Origin: RGIG4140 sp045614025
Lineage (GTDB): Bacteria > Pseudomonadota > Alphaproteobacteria > CAAHEQ01 > UBA3637
DNA length: 64,000 nucleotides
Direction of reading: 5' to 3'
Assembly (NCBI GenBank): GCA_045614025.1
Contig: JAZLCE010000038.1
Coordinates: 33,153-97,152 of the forward strand
Part shown: positions 50,163-59,030 of the stretch, in pieces
How the letters are laid out: each line of letters starts with the position of its first letter
Position numbering within the stretch: the stretch's first letter is position 1
The notes under the pieces: generated by a model
What the model was told of the DNA's origin: nothing
Databases searched by the model: none
Seen by the model: the letters and a program-made list of their open reading frames with translations, nothing else
Made by a program: the position numbers and the translations under genes

Positions 50163-51209
50163 ATGCATATCGAAGAGATTAAAGAGGTTTTAAATCTTAA
50201 AACAATACCTGAAACTTTCATCAAATATGAACAAAGTATCTCATTAAAAAAATCTGTTATCACAAAAAAAGAATTAGCAACCGCTTTTAAATTTTATGGG
50301 TTGGAAGAAGAAGTTGAATTTTATCAACATTGTTTAAACTTAATTGATAAATTTAAAACAAATAAAGTTCTTAAAAAAGCCGCCCTGTTAATCAAATATA
50401 TTTCTTTTGAAACCAAAGATGATGAATTTTTGGAAATGGAATATTGGAAAGCAAAACCTCCTCGTGCGGATATTTCAGCCTTAGTTCTTTTAAGTGCCGT
50501 TCAAAAACATAAAAAAGCATTAAAAGGCATTGATAAAGAACAAAAAGAACACCAAATTATTGGTATTAGAGAAACCATTTTAAGAGGACTGAAACTTTAT
50601 AAAATCAATGGCATTAGTTATGGTTCTTTAGCTTGGGGAATTAGATTTGTTCGCCAGCTATTAATGAAATTCGGGCGCCTTCAATTTGAATATTCTTATT
50701 ACCGTGATCCTTTTATTGTTGTTAAAGATAAAAAAGGAAATAAGAAAATTTTAGATAAAACTCATAAAAAAATCAAAGACGAAGTTTTAATTCAGCCCGG
50801 GGATATTTGCATTAACATTCATATTGATAGACACGGCAGATTAGAACCGGATATGGTTGATAAGTCATTAGCCTTAGCTAAAAAGAACATAAAAAAATAT
50901 TTCCCGAACACACAAAAACTTATCTATCGTTGCCATTCTTGGTTACTTAGTCTGCAAATGGAACTATTTTTAACAAAAGACCGTCATATTATGTATTTTC
51001 AAAGTCTCTTTTTGTTATTGCCTCCTCATGAAGAAGATACTGGAGATGATTTCTTCCGCTTTTTATTCAACACACAAAAATCTAATCTTGATTTTTCAAT
51101 CGACGCATTACCTGAGGATACTTCTTTAAGAAAAAATGTTAAAAAACATTTATTAGAAGGAAATTCCGTTCAAGAAGGACGTGGGCTGATTTTTGATGAA
51201 GATGAATAA
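50163..51209 (+). CDS. GNAT_C/DUF5596-like acyltransferase-domain protein
   Basis: The 348-residue cytoplasmic protein resembles proteins with a DUF5596 N-terminal region and a GNAT-like C-terminal domain. The clues are the segment INIHIDRHGRLEPDMVDKSL, which matches a conserved hydrophobic-H-I-x-x-x-G-x-L pattern, and YRCHSWLLSLQMELFL with its conserved C-H-S-W-L-L. A central SYGSLAWGIRFVRQLLMKFG segment also fits. The substrate is unknown; the family is better known from Firmicutes and Actinobacteria, so horizontal origin is possible. It is monocistronic with a strong promoter. Confidence 0.7.
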   Translation: MHIEEIKEVLNLKTIPETFIKYEQSISLKKSVITKKELATAFKFYGLEEEVEFYQHCLNLIDKFKTNKVLKKAALLIKYISFETKDDEFLEMEYWKAKPPRADISALVLLSAVQKHKKALKGIDKEQKEHQIIGIRETILRGLKLYKINGISYGSLAWGIRFVRQLLMKFGRLQFEYSYYRDPFIVVKDKKGNKKILDKTHKKIKDEVLIQPGDICINIHIDRHGRLEPDMVDKSLALAKKNIKKYFPNTQKLIYRCHSWLLSLQMELFLTKDRHIMYFQSLFLLLPPHEEDTGDDFFRFLFNTQKSNLDFSIDALPEDTSLRKNVKKHLLEGNSVQEGRGLIFDEDE

Positions 51210-51215
51210 AACAAA

Positions 51216-51632
51216 TCAATAAGAAACTTTAATTTTATCACCTATTTGAATATTTTTTTCATCAACAGTTCCAGCAATAACCTCGATAACCCCTTTCGCT
51301 GGCACTTTTGATAAAATCAATTCTTCGCTGAATGGCACGGCATTTTTATGGATATGAGTTATAATACCTTGCGCATCAAAAAAAATCATATCTAATGGAA
51401 TATATGTATTTTTCATCCACATTTTTAAGATAGATATTTTATCAAATAAAAAAGTCATCCCATAATTTTCAGGTAATTCTTTTTGAAACATTAAACCTAA
51501 TTGTTGTTTTTCAACCGTATCTGCAATATCTGTTTGATATAGGTATGTGTTTTCTTTTGTTTGAATTATCAATTCTGCCGCATTTACGTCAAAACCAACC
51601 CCTAACATTAATGATAAAATCAAACGTTTCAT
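51216..51632 (-). CDS. DUF192 family secreted protein
   Basis: The 138-residue protein has a signal peptide (cleavage near VNA, residue 18) and the DUF192 signatures QQLGLMFQKELPEN, MTFLFDK, KMWMKNTYIPLDMIFFD and the end VIEVIAGTVDEKNIQIGD. This small beta-rich family is usually periplasmic; its function is unknown. Its start overlaps the stop of the Bax-like gene by 4 bases, so it is coupled to it, and both follow murJ. Confidence 0.92.
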   Translation of the reverse strand: MKRLILSLMLGVGFDVNAAELIIQTKENTYLYQTDIADTVEKQQLGLMFQKELPENYGMTFLFDKISILKMWMKNTYIPLDMIFFDAQGIITHIHKNAVPFSEELILSKVPAKGVIEVIAGTVDEKNIQIGDKIKVSY

Positions 51633-52552
51633 TTTGTTAACTCACATCCTTTATCAAAACAAGCACCATCTGTTTCTTTGATATATCCAAGAGAATAAAC
51701 AAGCATAATTTGATCCATAAAAGAAGGGATAAAATGCGCATAATTTCTTAAACCATAAACAAGATCTTGACCAAATGTTGACCTGTTTTTAAATAACCGA
51801 AAGTGAGCGCGTGTGGCTCTTATTTGCGAAAGTTGTGATCTTGAATTTAATTGCAATGCAAAACTTTCAGTCGCTTGTGAAAGTTTTTCAAATTTGATTG
51901 GCGTATATTGAACAGATTCATCCCAGGCGTGTTCAAAAAAAGGCGATTGTTTTTCTTTTTGCCCCCAATTCGTTGTCCAAATTGCAACAGATAATCCAAC
52001 CGAAACAGGAATAACATCAACGCGAAGAACTAACTCTGAAATTTGAGCAATTTTGCTCTTTAAATGAACAACATCATATTTTTCAACCATCTCTTTGAAA
52101 AATTGTTCTTCTTGTAGCGTTAATTTATCATTATTTTTAATCTTTTCTTCCAAAATTAAAATCACTTTTCTTTCGCGCATAATTTTTTCATTTACACGCA
52201 ACAAATGTGGCGTCATCAACTTCATAAAAAGAGTTTGATCAGATACTTTTGTAACTTTAAAATCATCTGGAATTTTTTCAACAAAAACATAAGGAACACT
52301 TTCGGCTTTAATATCTTTATAAAGTTCTTCAAGCCCCTTCATATCGATAGATTCAATATATTTACCCTCAACATCTTGTTTAGCTTTATTAATCAAAGAA
52401 TCAAGGTTATAATTAATTTTTGAAATTGACTGTTGCGGATATGTTTTTAAACTCTGACTTGCTTCATGTTGGTATTTTAAAGAACCAGCCATATATCCCA
52501 AACTTGAAAATATTACCAAACAAATACCAGTTAACAAGATATGTTTTTTCAA
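51629..52552 (-). CDS. Bax/FlgJ-like glucosaminidase-fold protein, catalytic Glu apparently lost
   Basis: The 307-residue protein has an N-terminal signal anchor (residues 4-26). It follows the Bax pattern: VPYVFVEKIPDDF, then FMKLMTPHLLRVNEKIMRER, and VDVIPVSVGLSVAIWTTNWG. In active family members the last segment reads like L-A-Q-A-A-x-E-S-G-W-G; here the Glu position holds Thr. Later YAHFIPSFMDQIMLVYSLGYI also fits. A real function may be binding, not cutting, peptidoglycan. It lies between murJ (15 bases upstream) and a coupled DUF192 gene. Confidence 0.78.
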   Translation of the reverse strand: MKKHILLTGICLVIFSSLGYMAGSLKYQHEASQSLKTYPQQSISKINYNLDSLINKAKQDVEGKYIESIDMKGLEELYKDIKAESVPYVFVEKIPDDFKVTKVSDQTLFMKLMTPHLLRVNEKIMRERKVILILEEKIKNNDKLTLQEEQFFKEMVEKYDVVHLKSKIAQISELVLRVDVIPVSVGLSVAIWTTNWGQKEKQSPFFEHAWDESVQYTPIKFEKLSQATESFALQLNSRSQLSQIRATRAHFRLFKNRSTFGQDLVYGLRNYAHFIPSFMDQIMLVYSLGYIKETDGACFDKGCELTK

Positions 52553-52567
52553 TTTTCATCTCCTATT

Positions 52568-54145
52568 TTATCTTTTAATGAGCTTTTTAACATCACTTAA
52601 TAAAATACCTTTTAAAAGAATAATAAATCCAAAGAAAACAATCAATGCTGAACCAATTAAAACAGCCAACAACGAAACAGATAACAAGGATGCTCCATTT
52701 TGCCATCCTTCAAAAACTTGATTGAACAGAATTTTTAACCCAAAAACAGTTAAACCCATTAATAAAGTTGAAAACAAAATACGGGGCAAACGAAATTTAC
52801 AAAGACTATCTATTTTAAATTCCCCTTGCTTATAAAGGCGAATTATATATTGAAATGCATTAATCCAAACGGTGATTCCTGTTGCAAGTGCAATACCCAA
52901 ATACCCCATAAATTGCATCAAAATAATTGCAAATACTGCATTTAAAATCACGCCAACAATAGCTATTTGAACTGGAGATTTTGTATCCCCCTTTGCAAAG
53001 AAAAATGGGGAAAGAGTTTTTGTTAACATATAAGCTGGCAACCCAATTGAAAACACAATCAATGCCCAAGCTGTATGAACCGAATCTTGAAAAGAAAACA
53101 ATCCTCGCTCAAATAAAATCCTTACAATTGGTTCACTTAAAAGCATTAATCCAACCATCGAAGCTGTTGACATTGCAACCGACAATTCAAGCGCGCGACT
53201 TACTTGTTGATTAGCTTTTTCCAATTCTTTTGCCTTAATATGCTTTGAAAGTAAAGGTAAAAGAGCCGTTCCAATCGCCGTTCCAATAATACCAACTGGC
53301 AACTGAAATAAATGGTGAGCATAATTGAGCCAGGAAATGGCTCCTGCCCCAACGAATGAAACTAAAAATGTATCAAAAAATAAATTAATTTGATAAACAC
53401 CTGAACCCAAAACACCTGGCGCCATTTTTTTGAGCAATGTTTTCACTTCTTTTGATAAATGAAAAAGCGCTTTAATCGGAGAAATAAGACCAATTAAAAA
53501 ATCAGCTTTTTTTAGATGCCAAAAAAGAAAAATAAACTCTATAACACCAGCCAATAAAACACCTATAGAAAGAGCATATGCTGCCGCATAAGGTGTATCT
53601 AAAAAAGGACGAATCAAAAACAAAGATCCAATCATAGTTAAATTTAAAATGGTGGGGGTAAAAGCTGCCGCCCAAAATTTTTCTTTTGCATTTAACATTC
53701 CAGCAAAAAGAGAAACAAGAGAAACAAAAATTAAAAAAGGAAAAGTAATTCGACTTAAATTTGTTGTTAACGCAAGTTTCCCATCAATTTCATCAAATCC
53801 TGGTGCCAAAACAAACATAAAATCTGGCATAAAAATTTCAACCAAAATCGTAAAAATCAGCAACACATAAAACAAAAAACTAAAAACATTTCTTGCAAAA
53901 ACACGAGCCTTCTTTTCACCTTTTGATTGCATAATTCCAGCCAAAATCGGCACAAATGCCACATTCAATGTGCCTTCTGCAAAAAGCGATCTGAAAAGAT
54001 TTGGGAATCTTAACGCAACAAAAAAAGCATCAGCCATCATACTGGCACCAAGAAATTTGGCGATTAGAATATCTCTAATAAACCCAACAACACGGCTTAA
54101 ACTTGTTCCAAATGCAACACTGATAATCGATTTCATTAAACTCAT
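52568..54145 (-). CDS. murJ: Lipid II flippase MurJ
   Basis: The 525-residue inner-membrane protein has about 14 helices and the MVF-family signatures near the start: GTSLSRVVGFIRDILIA, ADAFFVALRFPNLFRSLFAEG. It moves lipid-linked peptidoglycan precursor to the outer face of the inner membrane and is essential in most bacteria. Conserved charged residues in the central cavity (R in FIRD and LRFPN regions) are present. It is the first gene of a run with the Bax-like and DUF192 genes. Confidence 0.96.
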   Translation of the reverse strand: MSLMKSIISVAFGTSLSRVVGFIRDILIAKFLGASMMADAFFVALRFPNLFRSLFAEGTLNVAFVPILAGIMQSKGEKKARVFARNVFSFLFYVLLIFTILVEIFMPDFMFVLAPGFDEIDGKLALTTNLSRITFPFLIFVSLVSLFAGMLNAKEKFWAAAFTPTILNLTMIGSLFLIRPFLDTPYAAAYALSIGVLLAGVIEFIFLFWHLKKADFLIGLISPIKALFHLSKEVKTLLKKMAPGVLGSGVYQINLFFDTFLVSFVGAGAISWLNYAHHLFQLPVGIIGTAIGTALLPLLSKHIKAKELEKANQQVSRALELSVAMSTASMVGLMLLSEPIVRILFERGLFSFQDSVHTAWALIVFSIGLPAYMLTKTLSPFFFAKGDTKSPVQIAIVGVILNAVFAIILMQFMGYLGIALATGITVWINAFQYIIRLYKQGEFKIDSLCKFRLPRILFSTLLMGLTVFGLKILFNQVFEGWQNGASLLSVSLLAVLIGSALIVFFGFIILLKGILLSDVKKLIKR

Positions 54146-54215
54146 GGCTTTAAGTATAAAGAATTTAAAAGTGAATTACAAGAAAATAAACTCTTTATTT
54201 TTATTTTAAAATGTG

Positions 54216-54221
54216 TATAAT
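54216..54221 (+). promoter_or_regulatory. Probable -10 box of fabD
   Basis: TATAAT at 54216-54221 follows TGTG. No convincing -35 was found at 16-18 bases. The leader of about 55 bases has AGAAAGGA before the ATG at 54282. Confidence 0.5.
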
Positions 54222-54281
54222 CGAAAAAAATTAATTAACAAAAGGCTGTTTTTAAGCCCAAAAAACCAGAAAGGATAAAAT

Positions 54282-55226
54282 ATGACACTTGCATTCGTTT
54301 TTCCAGGACAAGGATCCCAAACTGTTGGAATGGGTAAAGATTTATATGATAATTTTGATGTTGCTAAGGCCGTTTTTGAAGAAGTGGATGAAGCCGTTTC
54401 TTTTAAACTTTCATCATTAATGTTTGAAGGCGATATGGCCGAATTAACAAAAACAACAAATGCCCAACCAGCAATTATGGCAACATCTATTGCCGCTTTA
54501 AGAGTTATTGAAAAAGAAACTGGAAAATCTGTAAAAGATTTAGCTTCTTATGTTGCAGGTCATTCATTAGGGGAATATGGCGCTTTATGTGCAGCCCAAG
54601 CTTTAAGCCTTTTTGATACTGCAAAACTTTTAAAAGCCCGCGGAGAATATATGCAAGAAGCAGCTCTTAAAAATCCAGGAGCAATGGCTGCTGTTTTAGG
54701 TCTTTCTTTAAAAGAAGTTAATGAACTTGTTTCAAGAGCAAGTGATGACAAATGCAAATGCTATATCGCAAATGATAACTGCCAAGGTCAAATCGTTATT
54801 AGCGGCGACAAAGCCGCCATTGAAAAAGCAGCACCAATTGCAACTGAGTTAGGGGCAAAAAAATGCGTTGTTTTACCTGTTTCTGGCGGGTTCCATTCCC
54901 CATTAATGCAAGAAGCTGCTTTAAAAATGAAAGAAGAATTAAGCCATACAAATATTATTAATCCTGTTATCCCTGTTATTTCTAACGTAACTGCTGAAGC
55001 AGAAACAAATGCTGACAAAATCAAAGAATTATTGGTTGCACAAGTAACAGGAGCTGTTCGTTGGACTGAATCTGTTTCTTACATGCAAATGAAAGGGGTA
55101 ACAGATTTTGTTGAATGTGGTAATGGCAAAGTTTTAACAGGTTTGATTAAACGAATTGCACCTGATGCTCGTTTATTAAATATCAGCAATAAAGATCAAG
55201 TTGAACAAGCGTTAACTTTTTTCTAA
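54282..55226 (+). CDS. fabD: Malonyl-CoA:ACP transacylase
   Basis: The 314-residue enzyme loads malonyl groups on acyl carrier protein to start each round of fatty acid synthesis. Motifs are FPGQGSQ at the start, the nucleophile serine in GHSLGEYGAL, QIVISG and the catalytic His in GGFHSPLM. It is full length. In most bacteria fabD is followed by fabG, acpP and fabF; here a terminator follows directly, so those genes are elsewhere. Confidence 0.97.
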   Translation: MTLAFVFPGQGSQTVGMGKDLYDNFDVAKAVFEEVDEAVSFKLSSLMFEGDMAELTKTTNAQPAIMATSIAALRVIEKETGKSVKDLASYVAGHSLGEYGALCAAQALSLFDTAKLLKARGEYMQEAALKNPGAMAAVLGLSLKEVNELVSRASDDKCKCYIANDNCQGQIVISGDKAAIEKAAPIATELGAKKCVVLPVSGGFHSPLMQEAALKMKEELSHTNIINPVIPVISNVTAEAETNADKIKELLVAQVTGAVRWTESVSYMQMKGVTDFVECGNGKVLTGLIKRIAPDARLLNISNKDQVEQALTFF

Positions 55227-55240
55227 TTCTAACCTAAATA

Positions 55241-55279
55241 AAAAGCATCCAGAATAAAAAATATTCTGGGTGTTTTTTT
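55241..55279 (+). terminator. Terminator after fabD
   Basis: GCATCCAGAATA pairs with TATTCTGGGTGT (with G-T pairs), preceded by A and followed by seven T. The end of the convergent polymerase gene is 35 bases beyond. Confidence 0.88.
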
Positions 55280-55314
55280 ATCTTTTTTTTCGAGCCAAAG
55301 TTCAAAAAAAGATA

Positions 55315-56472
55315 TTATGAACCTAAACGAATACTATTTTTTCCAAATTTTTCTTCAATCTCATCAATGAGATGTGATATTTTATCATCTTCAAATTTTT
55401 CTTGATCAAATAAGGATATTTGAGGTTCTTTTCCAAATGAAAGATTGGTTAATGTGACCCCTAAAGATCGATAAATAACAGTTGGCGCATACATTAGCTC
55501 AATCAATTTTATAGCAGCTTTTAAAAGAGTGCTTTCAGAATTGGTTGCCATTGGCAAGCAAAATTTTTTTTCAAAAACTTGAAAATTTTTAGTGCGAAGT
55601 GTCACAGCAATTTCTTTTGCATATCCATCCCACGCTCTTAATTTTTGAGAAGATTTATGAATATGATAATTCAATCTTCCAATTAAAAAATCCTTATCAC
55701 TTGTAAATGATTCAAATGATTTTGTATCTTGAATTGATTGTGGCGGAAGAATTTTTGAATCAACCAAACTAATAGCCTGACCTTTCAATTCATAATAAAG
55801 TTTTTCAGCAGCATATGAAATTTTATTTCGAATCCACAACACATCTTTTTGAACAAAATCACCCACCGTATAAATATCATGATATTCAAGAAGCCGAGCC
55901 GTTTGCATTCCAACACCAGAAACATCTTTCATCAAAATATCTTTAGTCAAATCAAAAATTTTTTCTGGGCGAATCACAAAAATTCCCCCTCTTTTTTTAG
56001 CTATATCGCTCGCTAATTTCGCCAATGTTTTACTTGTTGAAAGCCCAATTGAAACGGGAATATCAATTGTTTTTAATATATCTAAACGAATATCCTTAAT
56101 TAGTTCCGTATAACTTTTATTATATAGTTTTTTAACCCCAGTAAGATCCATAAACGCTTCATCAATAGAAACAACCTCAACATCTGGAGAAAAACTTTTT
56201 AATCTATCCATCACTAAGGCTGAAATTTCATCATAACGATCATGTCTAACGGGAAGGAAATGAACCATTTTATATTCATCTTTAATTTGAAAATATGGCG
56301 CCCCCATTTGTATCCCTAAAGCTTTTGCTTCTTTTGATCTTGAAACAACAACCCCTCTTGAATTCACACTCGTCAATGTGCAAACAGGTTTGTTTTTTAA
56401 TAAGGGATTATCTTTTTGTTCACAAGAAACAAAAAAAGAATCACAATCAACAAGAGCAATAACTTTATTCAT
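55315..56472 (-). CDS. Y-family DNA polymerase, UmuC-like
   Basis: The 385-residue translesion polymerase has the Y-family active-site parts ALVDCDSFFVSCEQ, the UmuC-like segment VVVSRSKEAKALGIQMGAP, VVSIDEAFMDL with the catalytic Asp-Glu, and the helix-hairpin-helix DVSGVGMQTARLL. A beta-clamp binding motif QISLFD is present near the C-terminus. Such enzymes copy damaged DNA with low fidelity, usually under SOS control. No umuD gene is adjacent and no LexA site is evident. It might also be named DinB; the finger sequence favours UmuC. Confidence 0.9.
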   Translation of the reverse strand: MNKVIALVDCDSFFVSCEQKDNPLLKNKPVCTLTSVNSRGVVVSRSKEAKALGIQMGAPYFQIKDEYKMVHFLPVRHDRYDEISALVMDRLKSFSPDVEVVSIDEAFMDLTGVKKLYNKSYTELIKDIRLDILKTIDIPVSIGLSTSKTLAKLASDIAKKRGGIFVIRPEKIFDLTKDILMKDVSGVGMQTARLLEYHDIYTVGDFVQKDVLWIRNKISYAAEKLYYELKGQAISLVDSKILPPQSIQDTKSFESFTSDKDFLIGRLNYHIHKSSQKLRAWDGYAKEIAVTLRTKNFQVFEKKFCLPMATNSESTLLKAAIKLIELMYAPTVIYRSLGVTLTNLSFGKEPQISLFDQEKFEDDKISHLIDEIEEKFGKNSIRLGS

Positions 56473-56567
56473 ATCAACAGCATATCATTTTTTTTATAAT
56501 TTAACAATTCTTTTAGCTAGACAAACCTCTTCTTTTTTGTTTATGATGATAAAAAAAGGGGGCAATA

Positions 56568-57041
56568 ATGATTAAAGTTCTGTTCGTTTGCTTAGGCAAT
56601 ATTTGCCGTTCACCAATGGCTCATTTTGTGTTTAAAGATTTAATTAAACAAGATGGGTGTTCTTCATTATTTGAAATCGAATCAGCCGGAACTGAAAAAT
56701 TTAACGCATTATGCAAGGCAGGCATTCATGCAGGGACAAAAGAGATTTTTAAACGCATGAATATTCCATTTGAAGAACATGTTGCCCGACATTTTCAAGC
56801 CCAAGATTATGAAGAATATGATTATATTTTAGTGATGGATAATGAAAATTTAAAAGATGTTTTATCCATAATTGGTGGCGTTGATAAAGAACATAAAGTC
56901 AAAAGATTATTGGATTACACTGAAACTGGAGGCAATGTAAAAGATCCATGGTATACAGGTAATTTTGATGAAACATACTGGGATATTTATGAAGGAACAA
57001 GAGCCTTTTTAAATCATTTAAAATTAAGGGGAAAAATATGA
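56568..57041 (+). CDS. Low-molecular-weight protein tyrosine phosphatase
   Basis: The 157-residue enzyme has the P-loop CLGNICRSP at residue 8 and the general-acid motif DPWYTG near residue 126. It dephosphorylates phosphotyrosine or arginine on proteins; in bacteria it often regulates polysaccharide export kinases. Its stop overlaps the start of the secreted nitroreductase gene by 4 bases (ATGA). The GDP-fucose operon lies close by, but on the other strand, so a polysaccharide link is only suggestive. Confidence 0.95.
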   Translation: MIKVLFVCLGNICRSPMAHFVFKDLIKQDGCSSLFEIESAGTEKFNALCKAGIHAGTKEIFKRMNIPFEEHVARHFQAQDYEEYDYILVMDNENLKDVLSIIGGVDKEHKVKRLLDYTETGGNVKDPWYTGNFDETYWDIYEGTRAFLNHLKLRGKI

Positions 57042-57820
57042 AAAAATTTTTATTGGGGATATTAGCAACATCATTTATTTCATATTCAGCATTGGCTGAA
57101 AATATTAAATTACCTATTCCAAATAAATTAAATCCCACCAGTTTAATGCATGCATTAAATTTTCGTCAGTCAACAAAGAATTTTGATGCTAAAGAAATTG
57201 ATGATAAAACCCTTTCTTCTTTATTATGGGCAGCGTATGGGATTAATCGATCAACTGGGGAACGCACCATTCCAACGGCTATGAATCAAAAAGAACTTTC
57301 TTTATATGCTTTTAAAAAAGAAGGCGCTTTTTTATATGAAGCAAATACACATTCTTTAATTCAAATAACACCAAATGATTCTAGAGAAATTTTTCAAACA
57401 CAAGACTATATGAAAAATGTCCCCCTTGTTTTAGTATGGACCTCAACAAATAAAGATTATGGTGCTATGCATGCCGGTTCAAGCTATCAAAATGTTGGCC
57501 TTTTTGCTTCTGCTTATAAAATGGGAGCTGTTGTTAGAGGATATTTTGATAAAGAACAAGTAAAACAAGCGTTAAAATTAAATCCAAATGAATATGTTTT
57601 AATTTCAATGGCTGTTGGCTATCCTGTTTTTGCTGAAACAGATGATAAAGAAATTCCAAATGATGTGCAAGATCCTGACTTAATTGAAACAAAACCTGAA
57701 GAAGTGGCTCAACCTCAAACAACTTTAACGCCTGAAGCAAGCCCTTCATCCATACCGCCAACACCAACATCAAATGAAACCAGCACTATGCCTAAACCAA
57801 CGCCACAAGTAAACACTTAA
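57038..57820 (+). CDS. Secreted nitroreductase-family protein
   Basis: The 260-residue protein has a signal peptide (cleavage near ALA, residue 20), then a nitroreductase fold: FRQSTKNFDAKEIDDKTLSSLLWAAYGINR, PTAMNQKELSLY, and AGSSYQNVGLFASAYKMGAVVRGYF. The family binds FMN and usually works as a dimer in the cytoplasm, so periplasmic export is unusual. The last 50 residues are Pro/Thr/Ser-rich. After the TAA at 57818 the frame continues for 16 similar residues to a second stop at 57871. It overlaps the phosphatase gene and is coupled to it. Confidence 0.85.
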   Translation: MKKFLLGILATSFISYSALAENIKLPIPNKLNPTSLMHALNFRQSTKNFDAKEIDDKTLSSLLWAAYGINRSTGERTIPTAMNQKELSLYAFKKEGAFLYEANTHSLIQITPNDSREIFQTQDYMKNVPLVLVWTSTNKDYGAMHAGSSYQNVGLFASAYKMGAVVRGYFDKEQVKQALKLNPNEYVLISMAVGYPVFAETDDKEIPNDVQDPDLIETKPEEVAQPQTTLTPEASPSSIPPTPTSNETSTMPKPTPQVNT

Positions 57821-57904
57821 AATAGCGCTGTGCCAGAGTCAATCCCTCAAACACCTCCAGAAAATAACTAAAATCAGCCCATTCAGGCATAAGATATAAG
57901 AATA

Positions 57905-57938
57905 AAAAAGCGCATAAAATAATTCATTATGCGCTTTT
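57905..57938 (+). terminator. Bidirectional terminator between nitroreductase and GDP-fucose operon
   Basis: AAAAAGCGCATAA pairs with TTATGCGCTTTTT. T-runs on both strands let it end both convergent transcripts. Confidence 0.92.
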
Positions 57939-57964
57939 TTCAATATTTAAGATAAATAAAACTT

Positions 57965-59029
57965 CTAAGAAAAACTTTTCAAATACCAATCATAAAAGTT
58001 TTTCACACCCTCATTAAGCGAAATTTTTGGCATCCACCCAAGAGATTTAATTTTTGTTGCATCCATCATTTTTCTTGGCGTTCCATTTGGTTTAGTGGTA
58101 TCGTAAGAAATTTCGCCTTTAAATCCAACTGTTTGTTTAACAAGTTCAAACAAATCTTTAAGCAAAATATCATCCCCATTTGTGATATTTACATGTTCAC
58201 CAATTTCTTGATATTCTTTATTTTGCATTAAATAAAAACAAGCATCAGCTAAATCATCAGAACACATCAATTCCCGATAAACGGACCCATCGCCCCATAA
58301 AACAACTTTATCAGAAAAAGCTCCAACTTTATTGAGTGTTTGTTCAATAGATTCGTCACTTTCAAAATCAATTGAATCATCCAAACCCCAACCTAATTTA
58401 TATCGTTTTAAATCTTTTCTAATGGCATCAAAATCTCTCAAAGAAAGAAGTTTAGCCAAATGGAAGCGACGCATAATCATGGGCAACAAATGCGCTGTTT
58501 CCATATTAAAATTATCCCCCTCCCCATATTGATTTGTTGGCATCACAGAGATAAAATTTGTGCCATATTGTTCATTATAATAACGGCATAATTTAATTGC
58601 TGAAATTTTTGCTAAAGCATAAGCTTCATTTGTTTCTTCTAAAGGCCCTGTTAATAAACTTTCTTCTTTCATAGGCTGGGGCGCTAAACGAGGATAAATA
58701 CAAGAGCTCCCTAAATTTAAAAGTTTTTTAACGCCAGTTTTATAGGCACTATGAATCACATTTGTTGCAATCATCAAATTAATATAAATAAACTCTGCTG
58801 GATATGTTTTATTTGCCAAAATGCCACCTACTTTTGCTGCTGCTAAAAAAACATAATCTGGTTTTTCTTTTTCAAAAAAAGCAAGTGTTTCAGCTTGATT
58901 TGTTAAATCTAATTCATCTGGCGTTTTGGTAATAATATTTTTAAACCCTTCTTTTTGAAGACGCCTTAAAATGGCAGATCCAACTAACCCCTTATGCCCA
59001 GCAACAAAAATTTTTGCTTCTTTTTCCAT
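57965..59029 (-). CDS. fcl: GDP-L-fucose synthase
   Basis: The 354-residue SDR enzyme performs the epimerase-reductase step from GDP-4-keto-6-deoxymannose to GDP-L-fucose using NADPH. Motifs are the nucleotide-binding VAGHKGLVGSA, LAAAKVGGI, the catalytic LGSSCIYPR serine, and Y-x-x-x-K in NEAYALAKISAIKLC. It is somewhat longer than the usual 320 residues because of an insertion around residues 190-240 (KDLKRYKLGWGLDDSIDFES). The start at 59029 follows GGAGG, which overlaps the stop of gmd. Confidence 0.96.
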   Translation of the reverse strand: MEKEAKIFVAGHKGLVGSAILRRLQKEGFKNIITKTPDELDLTNQAETLAFFEKEKPDYVFLAAAKVGGILANKTYPAEFIYINLMIATNVIHSAYKTGVKKLLNLGSSCIYPRLAPQPMKEESLLTGPLEETNEAYALAKISAIKLCRYYNEQYGTNFISVMPTNQYGEGDNFNMETAHLLPMIMRRFHLAKLLSLRDFDAIRKDLKRYKLGWGLDDSIDFESDESIEQTLNKVGAFSDKVVLWGDGSVYRELMCSDDLADACFYLMQNKEYQEIGEHVNITNGDDILLKDLFELVKQTVGFKGEISYDTTKPNGTPRKMMDATKIKSLGWMPKISLNEGVKNFYDWYLKSFS

Positions 59030-59030
59030 T

